DNA of 64,000 bases from Symbiodinium sp. CCMP2592 (GCA_905221615.1 CAJNDT010003113.1:477501-541500); one strand, 5' to 3'. Counted from the stretch's first letter, positions 10,001 through 19,505 are shown. Made by a program: numbers and translations. Notes: a model not told the origin generated them from the letters alone.

Positions 10001-10558
10001 AGCTGCCATTGTTTCTACAGCTCGTAGTAACACCGAAGGGTCAGGGATGGCTTCATGCATCTCGTCTGCTCGTTGAAGGTGTCTACGCCACCTCCTGAGC
10101 GCAGCCACTGTCTCAGAAACATTTCCTGTTCCACTGCTTCCTTCGAGGTGCCTCATGATAGAGGCTCGTTCCGCGCTGCCTCCAGGAGCATAAAGAACAT
10201 GTAGTCTGAAAAGGAGGCCGCTGACATTCGAGATGCGGTGGGTAACAGCGTCATCCTTGGCTTGCCGCTGCAGCGTTGCAAGAAGCAACGTGAGAACACG
10301 CCGCTCCAGGCGAGACCATCGTTCATCCTGGAGCTCGGGAGGTCTCATTGGCTCAAGAGTCAAGCGAGCCCAGGGATCGCTCATCTGGTAGACTTCGTAG
10401 TTTTCCCTCGCACACTTCAGACACATGGAGAACCAGCTCGCCGCGCGATCGCTCAGCCCTCCCACTGCCTGCTCCGTCTCATACAGCCAGTCCGAGAAGC
10501 TAACCGCACTGTCAGCTGTCACTTCTGGCATCGGTGGCAGCTCCACGCTGCCCTTCAT
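3950..10558 (-). CDS. Gag-Pol polyprotein of first copia element (RNase H frameshifted)
   Basis: 2202 residues. Residues 1-230 are a helical Gag core. A degenerate CCCH finger lacking its first Cys (GCTKGQACKFDH) is followed by a CCHC knuckle CWFCGSTKHVQKEC near 315-329. The aspartic protease triad near 484-486 reads Asp-Ser-Asp, not Asp-Ser-Gly (LLDSDASH). Integrase has His-His-Cys-Cys (ANGHLPYNKRCRTC) and D943, D1086, E1122, with exactly 35 residues between the last two. A 28-residue tandem repeat and an oxygenase-like block (about 1430-1540) separate integrase from RT. RT has D1834 (TTDIVSAF) and YVDD at 1942-1945. RNase H starts with GFSDASYAPFG and is then lost to a frameshift. The ATG at 10558 lies 24 nt after an in-frame TAA that ends the upstream gag frame. 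Confidence 0.93.
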   Translation of the reverse strand: MKGSVELPPMPEVTADSAVSFSDWLYETEQAVGGLSDRAASWFSMCLKCARENYEVYQMSDPWARLTLEPMRPPELQDERWSRLERRVLTLLLATLQRQAKDDAVTHRISNVSGLLFRLHVLYAPGGSAERASIMRHLEGSSGTGNVSETVAALRRWRRHLQRADEMHEAIPDPSVLLRAVETMAAKSLETHSEIKFRLSLSKSPLQLQYRPTLENVLKYYNHVLAELQQAAPARSQGSQGTNVNPDGTKLKGMNATTNGAGTGESGSPSRRAGDTSPATGKVPSRFFASDNGCTKGQACKFDHTLPNKEAKKSRCWFCGSTKHVQKECPVKSGKPVSPTRGRPTTTSTTSSTTNPTLNQVTAQQQQAIMESIQAVMGAAATSTTSATPGTLTAVPTETSTATPSTPAIPVTSSDMSTASTLDHPGNDERTQEIGALLQQANAMLNRLTRLQALQVSSDRTLKELAAQMAGLGFAEEERMALLDSDASHPFRERALHETDGVPVRVELAGGQSVTLKQNKAGTLLPTTDAENAQDLSTILPMGALVQTLGCELSWSKKNGLRIVHPQFGTLKTVVRGNCPLLGETQALDLIHQLEQKKLQELREATAETFLGTLSLSEVKDWDEMFAAYVQSGNRAHLLQALESPGCPLQGLDESMRSMLAVGVDLSDEAGARYLKALPIRSSQRKCLLTKRWMVRLFERDNETSEDLKRMETNSEVLVNFNLNRSKMFNLKGDSAAYKALVWAACRGQIEGVCGSPPSNSCLELFSRQLLIWMLAKEGARVNHRVSPYLVTTSSPTSRMWTTTVWQGFQREYQLPASYVSPEGANEAYCLATNLILSGGDDPGWGPQVDPTSSSSRTWSRSFVRMIASGVERWRKRPEPLVLCSGAVPDSPWGPEELRKWRRHVANGHLPYNKRCRTCIETAATGRSHRRVIAPNCYTLGLDLCGPFRVHGETADAKGYRYALVGVYTMPKLQGFRDYKIPEDEEGEGDDGCGVGEIPVEEEPDFLVEGDEVQPDVSREDREEMDKANADFAKLFREIGDTLEYQNLHYMIPLKSRKAPKVEAAIRLLYVQIRSEGLSVQRVHSDRARELRGHGIRQWLLEREVYPTTGEAQVPQSNGKAEQVVKALKRRAKTLLQTSSLPRSCWPLAMGHAAWAQRETALGRGAQIVPFGAPVAIKAKVFGVGGKFDLNSKWDNGQFVGPATELKGGFVVRDCNGRYLTTMHMKTNLVDVDKYIKPEGAEAILPAPLSRVKTKSTIAQGDDGDMPLPTRDSESGGPPLGPEGEVVVPKVGDMPLPTRDSKSGGPPLGPEGEVVAPEPLEREGSGAYDVSRVPGRRIREKSRLMAMRPLTLLEQEIEQMAVNYDVDEQYDEEAVLRIYEMLERTRLQGSKAVIRKSTTSSTSWTTGMFTHGGVSGLRTTTTRLPSTTAFLVKAAKELTGSDKFAVVAITHGAKLRAHRGSHNEAGSENAVIALTDFNRGGIWIEGRGVECREVLPGRVVQGGVQDLELGSPVFFNPRKWHETQDFEGDRVVMMTYTPRTTKLNMEDKQRLRELGFNVPERDPGLHVSSKVDVAWCKQQLVVEAGEALVSCSQLDPEVSEEDVLDGALLRTNEYQQQMLEEMLDRSALLQDLLEEEEEERLDDLRSTQVGCLETARQAHGQIMQVLDNLAVKIKKETQRRDETESYYLPAISPESVDQDYEKLLEGLQEDLQVTHTVPLCQVKPVAEKWGAAIQKEISNLFNTGTLKRVKMSQARRMEAEGRLRLVPGKGVRTIKPPAEKGHGFKRKYRLVLCGNFVDPSESQGSLYAGGVGAESLRTLLAATTSLGWLGATTDIVSAFIQAEWPEGLPMYAVVPPRLLLQELEYAEDGEAWLVCRPLYGLRESPSIWANYRNERLRTLKIPYVDGFITLQQSKTDSELWYAVDQGGDLQVRGSLLALIITYVDDLFYMGPEKIVKILHEWVHDQWPCSELQWASVSPGVRYLGMEIFQRETGEYEVTQNGYIMDLIRGHDMLEAPQTLPCPKEWITDNVDTEAEEFSEADLRLAQRLVGEQLWLAMRCRPDVHFTVSYMASWVARHPRRVTKIAYRMLAYLHKTAGMRMVLGQPMKQAPAASSSTQQGTEATTKPTGFSGLKLVGFSDASYAPFGDKSFGASLISLQWKIRPLAGAAENKHSLCFRSWSRSSIKPRRPLFFWKMWVCFWTS
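5938..6270 (-). other. Oxygenase-like block within pol
   Basis: Residues about 1430-1540 of Gag-Pol, between integrase and RT, are not part of standard copia pol. The block has AHRGSHNEAGS, then TDFNRGGIWIEG, then FFNPRKWHETQDFEGDR. That is a His-rich strand, a glycine turn and a late His followed by Arg about nine residues on, which resembles the double-stranded beta-helix of Fe(II)/2-oxoglutarate dioxygenases. The expected HxD is HRGSH here, so the iron-binding Asp may be lost. I recall similar segments in other dinoflagellate copia proteins, but this is not verified. Confidence 0.35.
6608..6770 (-). repeat. 84-bp tandem duplication in pol
   Basis: Two adjacent near-identical copies (6608-6691 and 6692 to about 6770) keep frame. 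Each encodes a 28-residue linker containing GDMPLPTRDS and SGGPPLGPEGEVV. It lies in the Pro/Gly-rich region after integrase. Confidence 0.9.
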
Positions 10559-10562
10559 CTCA

Positions 10563-10576
10563 GAGTCTCGCGACTC
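10563..10576 (-). promoter_or_regulatory. GNRA-loop hairpin just after the gag stop
   Basis: On the minus strand GAGTC-GCGA-GACTC forms a perfect 5-bp stem closed by a GCGA tetraloop, 3 nt after the in-frame TAA that separates gag from gag-pol. It might promote readthrough or frameshifting, or be chance. Confidence 0.35.
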
Positions 10577-10579
10577 CCC

Positions 10580-12037
10580 TTACCCATATAAACTTGTTGA
10601 AGTTGCCTCATGCCCTGCACAAGCAGCTGAAGAGGCCCCTGATCGCTTCCACGTCCCTCCGCCCGGTACTGAAGCACGCAACAAACTAGGTGCTGGATCA
10701 CCAAGATGCCCGCTAAAACCTCCACCGACACCAAGAGGATCTCCTCCAAGGCTTCCTTGTGGTTCCTCTGGCCTCCCGGCTGAGGCGCTCTGCATCTCAC
10801 CTTCACGGGAAGATCTCATCGTCCTGTTTGCCTCCACCAATGCTCGTTCTAGCTCCACATTCCGTTGCTTAAGCGAAGCCACCTCCTGATCACGGCCCTG
10901 CATTGCCATAGCCACTTGCCTCTTGACTTCATCCATAATCATCTCCTGGTTCAAACTACTAGATGAAGCCTCTTCTTCTTGCCGGCGGTGCTGTGGACTT
11001 ATCAACGAAGGTCGAGTTCGATGGGCCTCCATAGCCCGTTGAACCTCCGAAGAGAAGAGAGGACCTGTCAAAGATCCAGCGGGTCCCTGGCCATTTGTTG
11101 AGCTGGTAAGACTTCTGCCCGCGCTAACCACCGCAGCAACCACACGTCTCTGAAACATCTCCCCAAAGTTCATCCACACACTTCTAGCGTTGCCCTCATG
11201 AACTTCCTGACTCTGTGCCGACACAAAGCTCTGTGCCGAAGTCATAGCTCCCGGAGAAAGAAACTGATCATTCTCAGGTCCTGTTTGTTCATCACCCTGG
11301 GGTAGCACTGCTTCATGCCCTCGAGCTTCAAGCTGTTGTTCAATCTCCTGGAGAGCCATCGGACGTCGTGGAGCAGAGAGGCGCAAGGGAGGAAATCGGG
11401 AATCCCGTGGTTGCTGAGGTTGTTCCATAGGTCCCGAAGTTCTCATAGGGTCACTTCCTGCATCCCCCTGACGCCCAAACTGAGGTACACGATCCGCCAT
11501 AAACGCTGACCGAGGAATCTGTGAAGGTTCCGTTTGCATAGAAGCTGGGATACTCGTATTCTGGAGAGGCTCTAGTGTAGCTGCAGGTTGTTGCGGAGCT
11601 GGTGTGGTCACTGGCTGCTGCGAAGATGGTGCTGCTGCGGGTTGTTGCGAAGGTTGCCCAGCTGTTGGCCCCTGCGAAGCTCGTGCTGCATGTTGGTGCG
11701 GCGCTTGTGCTGCGGCAGGTTGCTGTGAAGCTGGTGCTGCTGCTGTCTGCTGTTGAGCTTGTGCAGCTTCCAGCGGTTGTGATGCACCTGTTACCCCACC
11801 TGCATTTCTAACACCAGCTATGAAATCACTTTGCGATCCCACAGAACTTGCCATAGAACCATACGCGCCGGATCCGGTTGCAGCTTCTGCATTCACATGC
11901 CCTGGCCCGCCAACCCTCGTAGAAGTCCCATTTAGCAACCCTTGTTCACCTTGCACCTGTCCCTGAGGCCGTGCATAATCAGGGCCTGCCACCTCTCCGT
12001 CCAGAGCCGCCGGCTGATCCGTAGATTGGGCGCTCAT
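10580..12037 (-). CDS. N-terminal Gag ORF of first copia element
   Basis: 485 residues from the ATG at 12037, which lies inside the primer-binding site only 5 nt from the LTR. The frame stays open upstream into the LTR to 12109, but those codons are LTR sequence. Residues 80-200 are Ala/Gln/Pro-rich and low complexity. A charged coiled-coil-like stretch (QEVASLKQRNVELERALVEANR) lies near the C-terminus. It ends at TAA 10582-10580, in the same frame as the gag-pol ORF 24 nt further on. The last 40 or so residues look out of frame, because an alternative frame there reads GPLQLLVQGMRQLQQVYMGK, a helix typical of this Gag linker. It was probably one protein with gag-pol originally. Confidence 0.75.
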   Translation of the reverse strand: MSAQSTDQPAALDGEVAGPDYARPQGQVQGEQGLLNGTSTRVGGPGHVNAEAATGSGAYGSMASSVGSQSDFIAGVRNAGGVTGASQPLEAAQAQQQTAAAPASQQPAAAQAPHQHAARASQGPTAGQPSQQPAAAPSSQQPVTTPAPQQPAATLEPLQNTSIPASMQTEPSQIPRSAFMADRVPQFGRQGDAGSDPMRTSGPMEQPQQPRDSRFPPLRLSAPRRPMALQEIEQQLEARGHEAVLPQGDEQTGPENDQFLSPGAMTSAQSFVSAQSQEVHEGNARSVWMNFGEMFQRRVVAAVVSAGRSLTSSTNGQGPAGSLTGPLFSSEVQRAMEAHRTRPSLISPQHRRQEEEASSSSLNQEMIMDEVKRQVAMAMQGRDQEVASLKQRNVELERALVEANRTMRSSREGEMQSASAGRPEEPQGSLGGDPLGVGGGFSGHLGDPAPSLLRASVPGGGTWKRSGASSAACAGHEATSTSLYG

Positions 12038-12041
12038 AACC
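12032..12041 (-). promoter_or_regulatory. Primer-binding site, first element (initiator tRNA-Met anticodon arm)
   Basis: Directly after the 5' LTR the minus strand reads GGTTATGAGC. This is the exact complement of GCUCAUAACC, the conserved eukaryotic initiator tRNA-Met anticodon loop and the 3' side of its stem. Drosophila copia uses the same geometry (GGTTAT directly after the LTR, half-tRNA primer). The gag start codon lies inside this site. Confidence 0.7.
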
Positions 12042-12335
12042 TGAAAACGTAGAAAAGGCCTGAAAGGCTGCTCAGCTTGGTTCGCGTGATCTTTTCGGTA
12101 TCGTTCCAAGTTTATCGGAGGGCCATGAACCGCGGAGGCTTACCGCACTTTTCGCCTAGCACACAAAGTTCGGAGACTTCTGAACGGCTTCTGTCTACCG
12201 ATTATGGCAAACTGAAGCTGGCTTCTGCTGATCATGGCACCCCAAGGTGCTGGCTATGCCGATCATGACATGCGCTTTGAACAGCATCAGCATCTCGTAC
12301 ACAAGGTTTCCGTGCTAAACATGAGGGCTTTCACA
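12042..12335 (-). repeat. 5' LTR of first copia element
   Basis: 294 bp, TG...CA ends, about 98% identical to 2553-2846, followed on the plus strand by the TSD copy TATTC at 12336-12340. Confidence 0.93.
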
Positions 12336-12340
12336 TATTC
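12336..12340. repeat. Target-site duplication TATTC (right copy)
   Basis: Matches 2548-2552 exactly. Confidence 0.93.
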
Positions 12341-13671
12341 CTATGTTGAAAGGCTCTGCCCTATCCAGACCCAAGACGACTAAAAGCAAGTCACCGTTTC
12401 AAGGCTCTTTGAAGTCCCTGAACTAAACACCCTAAACCCCAATAATTCTCAGCCAGGTTGAACCTCGATTTCAAGACTTTTGAAAGCGAGCCCGGAAAAA
12501 TCCAAACCCCTACACCCTAAACCCTCAAGACTAATTAAACCGTATACCGTAAACGGCAGGTGCACTTCCGCCTTGGCTTGGCATGGCAAAACCTCGGAGA
12601 CCCCTTCGCCGCGGCCGCGAACTTCCGGGCGGCTTTGGACAAAGAGCCGCTGGCCCTACGTTCAAACATTTAAAAGGTTTATAGGTTTTGGAAGGCAAAC
12701 GGTTCAGGGTGTGGCGGTTGGGTTTAGAGCTTAGGGTTTCAGAGGAATTTAGAGCTTGGTTTGGTTTTGGCTTGAGTTGTTCGAAGGTTTTCGGGATTGG
12801 GGTCAGGGTGTAGATGTGGCATGTGCAGGATCTGGGGGTGCAGAGTAATGGCCGCAGAGAGCCCCCATAGCCTTAGCCTGGGCCCTATGACACCATCTGT
12901 TGAGTGCGTTGCTCGCGAGTTTCCGGCACGGAGGGTGTGTGTTGCTCGTCATTGGGCAGGTATCACTTTCCTGTTTGTCATGCCACTCTTTGACATTAGT
13001 TCCCTGATGCACCGGCTCGTATGCGTACAAATTGGTGTGCTGATGCACCGTCTCGAATGCGTGTTTAAGCTCTTAATCCGAATTAAATCCTAAACCTCAA
13101 TCAAGTTATATATATATATATATATCTATACATGTATACACCCCTGAGGCCAGATGACTGCGTAGCGAAGCAAGCACTGGTCTCTGCCACCGCCGCAGCG
13201 ACAAAGCCTAAATCCAGCGAGGAACCTCCAGAGTGAGGGTTTCCTTTAAAGGTTCCTTCGCATTGCAGGGTTAGGGGCTTTAGGGTTCAGGTAGGGCCCC
13301 GTAGAGAGACCGAGGATTTAAGTTATCCTGTCGCAGCTTCAATCATGCGGTTTGTGTGAAGGGCATGGCTCGGGGGAAGTGGAGGGTTGTGGTTCAGGGC
13401 CTTGTGGCTTAGGCTGCAAGGTTTTAGGGTCTGTGGCACATGGTTTTGGCTGCTCCTGTCACCCCTGCATTCGATATTAAACTCCTGGTCGCCCAAAACT
13501 TCAACCGATACATGCCCGCGGCCCGGGCAAATTAGATCCAATATTCCTTGGAACTTCAACGGTAAAGGCTCCTATCCCTGAAACTGATGGTTTAGCCTTC
13601 TACTTGAGCCCGGAAATCCAATCCGACTACGACTACGACGACATACTACCGACTATGCACTAGGCACTGCG
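12341..13671. other. Spacer with telomere-type motifs and small repeats
   Basis: No convincing gene. Contains scattered CCCTAAAC and TTTAGGG words (12430, 12520, 13280), a 36-bp imperfect direct repeat starting at 13004 and 13040 (CTGATGCACCG...), and a (TA)n tract at 13107-13125. Confidence 0.6.
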
Positions 13672-14541
<870 letters not shown>

Positions 14542-14586
14542 CTACAGTGTGTTGGGAAACGAATCGCGCAATTTGGGAGCAAGATT

Positions 14587-14625
14587 TTGCTAATCTTGCT
14601 ATTCTTGCACCGCCAAGATTAGCAA
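14587..14625. repeat. 12-bp perfect inverted repeat
   Basis: TTGCTAATCTTG (14587-14598) and its exact complement CAAGATTAGCAA (14614-14625) are separated by 15 nt, just past the trinucleotide array. Function unknown. Confidence 0.8.
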
Positions 14626-17539
14626 GATTGCCCCCCGCCCCCACCCGAAGTGGTGCACGTGGTGCAAGTGGTCTACTAGGTTACTACTGTGGTTGTCAGT
14701 CTTCGGCTGCAGGATGGCTTGCCGACCTCCAAGGACGTGCCCAAGGGCCTTAGATGGCGCCTGGCGCGCTGCCAGGAGGGCTACGTGCCTGGTTCGCAAA
14801 AGAAGGGTTGATAGCGTTTCGTAAGGAATTATCGGGCTTTTAGATAAGAGCTTCAAAGGGTGTTAAACTATACATGTTTAATTACTACTATGAAGATTAT
14901 GAATGAAAGCATGTTATGCACTGAAATGGCAGCCTCACGGCACCTGCGTAGCAAGAGCCCAGGAGCTGCCACGGCTGCAGCAGAGTCCCGGCTGCGGAAG
15001 AGCACAAGTGACCCCAAGAAACATCAGGGATAGCAGCTTCAGCAGCTTCAGCTTGAGGATTCCGGGGTTTAAGGTTTCGCAGCTTAGCAGGATTTGAGGG
15101 CTTTGAGCGCTCCAGGGTTTAGGGTCCCAGTCCCACATTGGTGCGTGTGGCTTGCTTTGCCCACAGGGGAGGGGGGACGCAGCCGCCAAAATAGCTTGGG
15201 AATGGACCCGGCGCGAATGTTTTCTGCGGTGGTCCTGCATTGGTCGAGACCTGCTCATGCCTTGCTTTAGGCCTGAGGCGCTAGAGCCCATGGTCATGGA
15301 CACATGTCTTTTCTTTTTGGAGTCCGGCGGTCCATGATTGCTGCGACTCATCGCTGGCGTCGCGCGGTCAGCCAATCCTATAGTGGGGTGGAATAATCGG
15401 AACGGTCCCGTTGTAAAGTTTTGAGCCTGGCCCTTCTTCTGCTAGCAACGTGTGCCTCTTCGAAGTTCACCATAGATCACCGATGGTCCCCCAGATTCCT
15501 CGCGGTGTTTGTCTGATGTTTCCCTCACAGTACGCATCATCGTCCTTTACAAGCCACAGCAGCAGCAGTGTGCGGCTTGCTTTGCAAAGCTTGTACTTTG
15601 ATAGCCACTTCGACGGCTTATAACAGAAGCTGTGTTATCGAAGTTTGCACCGGTTTCTGACACCAGACCTAGGCCCATTCAGCCAGAAGTTAGAACTGGA
15701 ACACAGAGTCAGGATTTGGCGAGACCTGGGCACGGACACTGCCAGCCCCTCCGGGATATCTGCAGGGCGCGCAGCCACGGCAGGGCTGCGCCATGCATGG
15801 CGGCAGGAGACTCAGTGGGATTTGGTGTAGGGTTTCACAGACCTGGTATTTAGATGGCCCATCATCCCCCTTTGAACGCGACAAGAGGAACTTTTTGAGT
15901 TGTCAGATAATGGTGCACTGTGAAAGCTTTTGATAAGGAATCGTCCGTCTGAAGCGAGGGTCAGGAAATTAGTTAATCGGGCATCTCGGACTAAGACATC
16001 TTGGTTTAGTCTCAACTCTCAAAGAGACATTTTTTATTGCGACATGGGTAGTTTGTGCTGGGCTGGTTCTGGGCCTTGGGGCTGCACTGGACAAGGCAAA
16101 GCGCTCCTACCACACTGTGGTGGGCGGGTTTTGGGCTTGGGGCTGGGTTGGACAAGGGAAAAGCTCTTCCCACAGCGTGGGCTGGTTTGGGGCTTGGGGC
16201 TGGACAAGGCCCAGGCACAACGCTCCCTTTGCCTTGTCCAACCCAGCCCCTAATTAAACCCAGCCCGAAGGCCAAAACCGCCTAGCACAATGTCGTAGGA
16301 AAGTCTTGCCTTGCACAAGCGCTGTAAATGCAAAACCCAGCCGGAAGGCCAAAACCGGGTGTGTGTGTGTGTGTGTGTTCTCATTGCCACGTCTGTCCCA
16401 GGCTGCAACCCTAAACCGTATAATCCCTAATCCCAAGCAATTAGAACGATGAATTGTCTGGAACCCAAAGTCTGGATTTCTAAATCTATTCTAGCTTCAG
16501 ACTCGATTTTCTTACTTGATAAAATTTCTTATCACAGCACTGCACCGTACTTCTATCCAGCCAGGCTGAGGACCAATATGTGGTGCCACAACTGTCTAAC
16601 ACCGTCAGCCCTGAACATGTTGTGAGTGCTGCAGAGTTTAGAGGTGCAGAGTCTTTCGCAAAAGCAGCATCATCGTTGTAAGATGCAGGCCCTTAGAAAC
16701 CCAATGCCCAAAGAGGCTTAAAAGCTCGACTGTTCTGGGTGTCGATCCGAGGCTCAAAACAGGACCCATGAACGTTAAAGAGTGCAGGATTTGGGGCCTG
16801 TCAGTTTGTAGAGTTCAGTCAAAACGGAGCCCTAAGCTACAGGTTGCAGCGGCCACTGGTGGACTTCTACCGCTGCAGCCTTGAAGCCTTTGGGTGCTCG
16901 CAGAAGCCTTGCATTCATGTCACCCGGCCCTGCCTTAGACTAAGGAGTTTACCCTGGACCATGGAGTCTATAAAGTTCTGTGAAGGCGGAGTACTATTCG
17001 AACGGTTTGTTATGGCCCGCTTGATGTCATTTCGGGCCGGTGGGTTGAAGTTCGGGGAGCTTGAGACTACCGGAGTCTAGTGGAGGGGATTTAGGTCGAG
17101 GGCTTAAGGCTGGAGTTGAGACTTTAACAAATTTTGGGGAGGGTTGAGCTTGGGGGCTTTAGGGGTATAGAGTTAAATTTTAAGAGACTGTTTGCCTGGG
17201 GATTCTAGGGCCTGGGGGTTTGGAGCTAACTTCAGGATTGGGTTGCGGGGCTTCAGGGCCTTTGTTGCTGGTTTGGGAAGAATACGGCCTGGAGGGTTTC
17301 GGCTTCAAGTGGCTTCAAGGCAGCCCCAAGGTCAGGGCGAAATTCAGCAATCAACGAGTGAAGACGCCCTCCACAAGGAAAGTGAGAGAACGCAAGATTT
17401 GCCAATATTTCCCTAGCATACTGACGAGCTGAGCCGGCTCAGCTCAACCCGAGAGGGCCATAGCGTGGTTCAACACATCTCCAATCCCGGAACTCTTTGA
17501 ATTTTCAGTGTTCGCCCAATGGTGTATTTCAAGCGTCGC
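14626..17539. other. Spacer, no gene recognised
   Basis: No coding stretch with a recognisable family. Contains TTTAGGG words (15114-15123), a GGGCTTGGGGCTGG-type imperfect repeat with a long inverted repeat at 16139-16250, and a short (GT)n at 16358-16378. Confidence 0.55.
16139..16250. repeat. 19-bp perfect inverted repeat
   Basis: GGGGCTGGGTTGGACAAGG (16139-16157) is exactly complementary to CCTTGTCCAACCCAGCCCC (16232-16250), spacer 74 nt. The spacer carries diverged direct copies of the same GGCTTGGGGCTGG motif. Confidence 0.85.
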
Positions 17540-17745
17540 ACCGTACCGAGGGCGTTGTAGTTGTAGTGGTAGCAATAGCAGCAGAATCAGCATTGCAGCA
17601 GCAGGCACAGTGGCAGTGGAGGAGTAGCAGCAGGAGTAGGAGTAAGAGTAGGAGCAGGAGCATGAGTAGGAGTCGGAGTGGGAGTAGGAGTAGGCGTAGG
17701 CGTCGGAGTCGGAGTCGGAGTAGTAGTAGGAGTAGTAGTAGTAGC

Positions 17746-17786
<41 letters not shown>

Positions 17787-18085
17787 CACTGGTAGCAGTT
17801 GTAGTGGCAGTGGTAGTAGCAGTAGTAGTAGCAAGTAGCAGTTGCAGCAGCAGCAGCAGCAGTAGCAGCAGTAGCAGCAGTAGCAGTGGCAGAACCAGAA
17901 GCAGTCGGAGTAGGACTCGGGGTAGGGGTAGGAGTAGGAGATAGCAGTAGGAGTAGGAGCAGGATGAGTAGCAGCAGTAGTAGTAGTAGTAGTGGTGGTA
18001 GTAGTAGCAGCAGTAGTAGTGGGAGTAGTACAGCAGGAGTTGCATCAGCAGCAATAGCACAGCAGCTGCGGCAGAAGCAGTAGAA
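17540..18085. repeat. (AGT/AGC)n trinucleotide array
   Basis: Purine-rich triplet array, AGTAGT and AGCAGT with GGAGTA variants. It is the reverse-complement type of the (CTA)n array at 13672-14541, so the two are inverted relative to each other about 3 kb apart. Confidence 0.95.
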
Positions 18086-18907
18086 GTCGCAGTCGTACCA
18101 GGAGCAATGCTAGTAGTGGAAGTGACGGGAGCAGTGACTCTTGTTGTGGTAGGCAACGATAGAGCGAGGACAGGTGAATCGCAGCATAGGTTGGAGACAA
18201 GAACAATCATGCGAACTCTTCACAGTGATGCATAATGGTAGAGCCTTCTTCCCAGAGCCGATGGTGTCCAGAAGCTGTCTCCTGTGTGTGCTGTTGGCAT
18301 GTGCGGGCATCGTGCTCCGTGGTGCAATGCAGCTCTTGGTTTTTTGCCGGTTGCGGCTTGAGGGGATGAGGGTTGTGCATTCGACATCGGACCTCGTTTT
18401 TGTCTTGAGCATTACGGATGTTAGTTTGCCGATAGCTGCTGCCCTGCGACTGCAGGTTATATGTTTGGATGTTCGATTCTGTCTCTGGCTTTCTCAAGCT
18501 TCTGGTGCTGTCGCAGCACGCTGCGTCGAGGAGTCGATGATGCCAGCAACCTGCTAAGTCCATCAGTAGACAAGTTTCGCTTGGACTCATTCTCAACCCT
18601 CATGTCCATACCCGAACAATCGCTCTTCCTACACCCTACAGTCTGCATGGAGTCGGGTTTTGTGTCACATTCTGTTTTACATGTTTGCGAAAATCCAGTG
18701 AATACCAGGTTACACCCGAAACCCGATTCCCAGTATTTAGGCCCCTATAGTACCACCGGCCTCAACGACACCAAGCCCACAGCTGTTCGACATCGAGTGC
18801 CCGTCGGCACAGCGCCTGGGCTTCAGAGTTTAGGGTGAAGAGGTGGCAAGGGTATCGAATAGTTGGCAAGAGTATAACCCCTATGTGCCTAAATATCTGG
18901 CCTTTGT
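18086..18907. other. Spacer before methyltransferase pseudogene
   Basis: Open frames overlap on both strands but none shows a recognisable motif. Introns or upstream exons of the following pseudogene may lie here but cannot be placed. Confidence 0.4.
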
Positions 18908-19387
18908 TTGGCGTGCGATCTGGATGTCAGGTTCTATGGGGGCTACAGAAATGGACAGGGCGGGAGACTTCGTGATGGAGAGGGCGGGTACACGATCTGT
19001 GATTCCTTTGGCTTGAGAGACGCTGCAGAGAGCCCAGCTGGTTGCTTGGTGTACTCTGTGGGCAGCGGTGGGGAGTTCTCTTTCGAGAGGGCTGTCCACA
19101 AGTAGATTTCTGAAAAGTGTGAAATCCATGTCTTCGATGCATACCCGATCGAGAAGTATCTGTCAAAAACGCACGTTCCTGGCTATCCTCATGATCCGGT
19201 TCCAGATTTTTTGACATACCATGCAATGCCACTAGATGCAAACCACAGCATCGGAGTCCTGATGGAGAACCTGGGGCACACCGGCAGGACGATCAAGCTA
19301 CTTAAGGTCAGTTGCAACGGATGCGAAATTGCGACACATCAGACTTGGTTGGTCGGGGACACCAAGATTGAGCCTCGGCTGCGCTAA
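18908..19387 (+). pseudogene. METTL24-like methyltransferase fragment with in-frame stop
   Basis: One frame reads through a SAM-methyltransferase-type domain: GEGGYTICDSFGL, then CLVYSVGSGGEFSFE (nucleotide-binding glycine loop), then CEIHVFDAYP (acidic residue after the second strand), then ENLGHTGRTIKLLKVSCNGCE. This order and spacing match the Methyltransf_22/METTL24 family as I know it. A TAG at 19103-19105 interrupts the frame between the first two conserved blocks, where a single substitution would explain it. The frame ends at TAA 19385-19387. The start is arbitrary, because the first codon of the open frame is TTG and upstream exons are not identified. Reading the TAG as Glu-like would restore continuity, so decay is recent or it is a sequencing error. 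Confidence 0.6.
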
Positions 19388-19505
19388 GTCGTCGCTGCAG
19401 ATAGAGGAGAATGAGCACTCATCTGGGAGCATAGGCAGGAGTTGCAAATCATATACAATCCCGAGAACTCAATCCCCCGTGTTTGGTGTTTTGCCCTCCA
19501 ACACA

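Larger units (their letters stand above)
2553..12335 (-). mobile_element. Ty1/copia LTR retrotransposon, 9.8 kb, damaged
   Basis: Complete element on the minus strand bounded by 294-bp LTRs and the TSD TATTC. In element order: 5' LTR (12042-12335), primer-binding site, gag N-terminal ORF, gag-pol ORF with protease, integrase, RT and RNase H in the copia order (integrase before RT), a third small ORF, polypurine tract, 3' LTR (2553-2846). The LTRs differ at about five positions (roughly 98% identity), so insertion is fairly young. Coding damage includes an RNase H frameshift, an Asp in place of Gly in the protease triad, and frame disruption in gag, so this copy is probably non-autonomous now. 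Confidence 0.95.

Noticed and set aside
10347-10358. TTGGCTCAAG, a second spliced-leader-like word
   Set aside because: Only 10 nt, on the non-coding strand inside the first element's gag; most likely chance. It lowers the weight of the LTR match somewhat.
17497-18210. Ser/Arg-rich and Leu/Thr-rich ORFs, SR-protein-like
   Set aside because: The triplet array read in several frames and strands; no domain outside the repeat.
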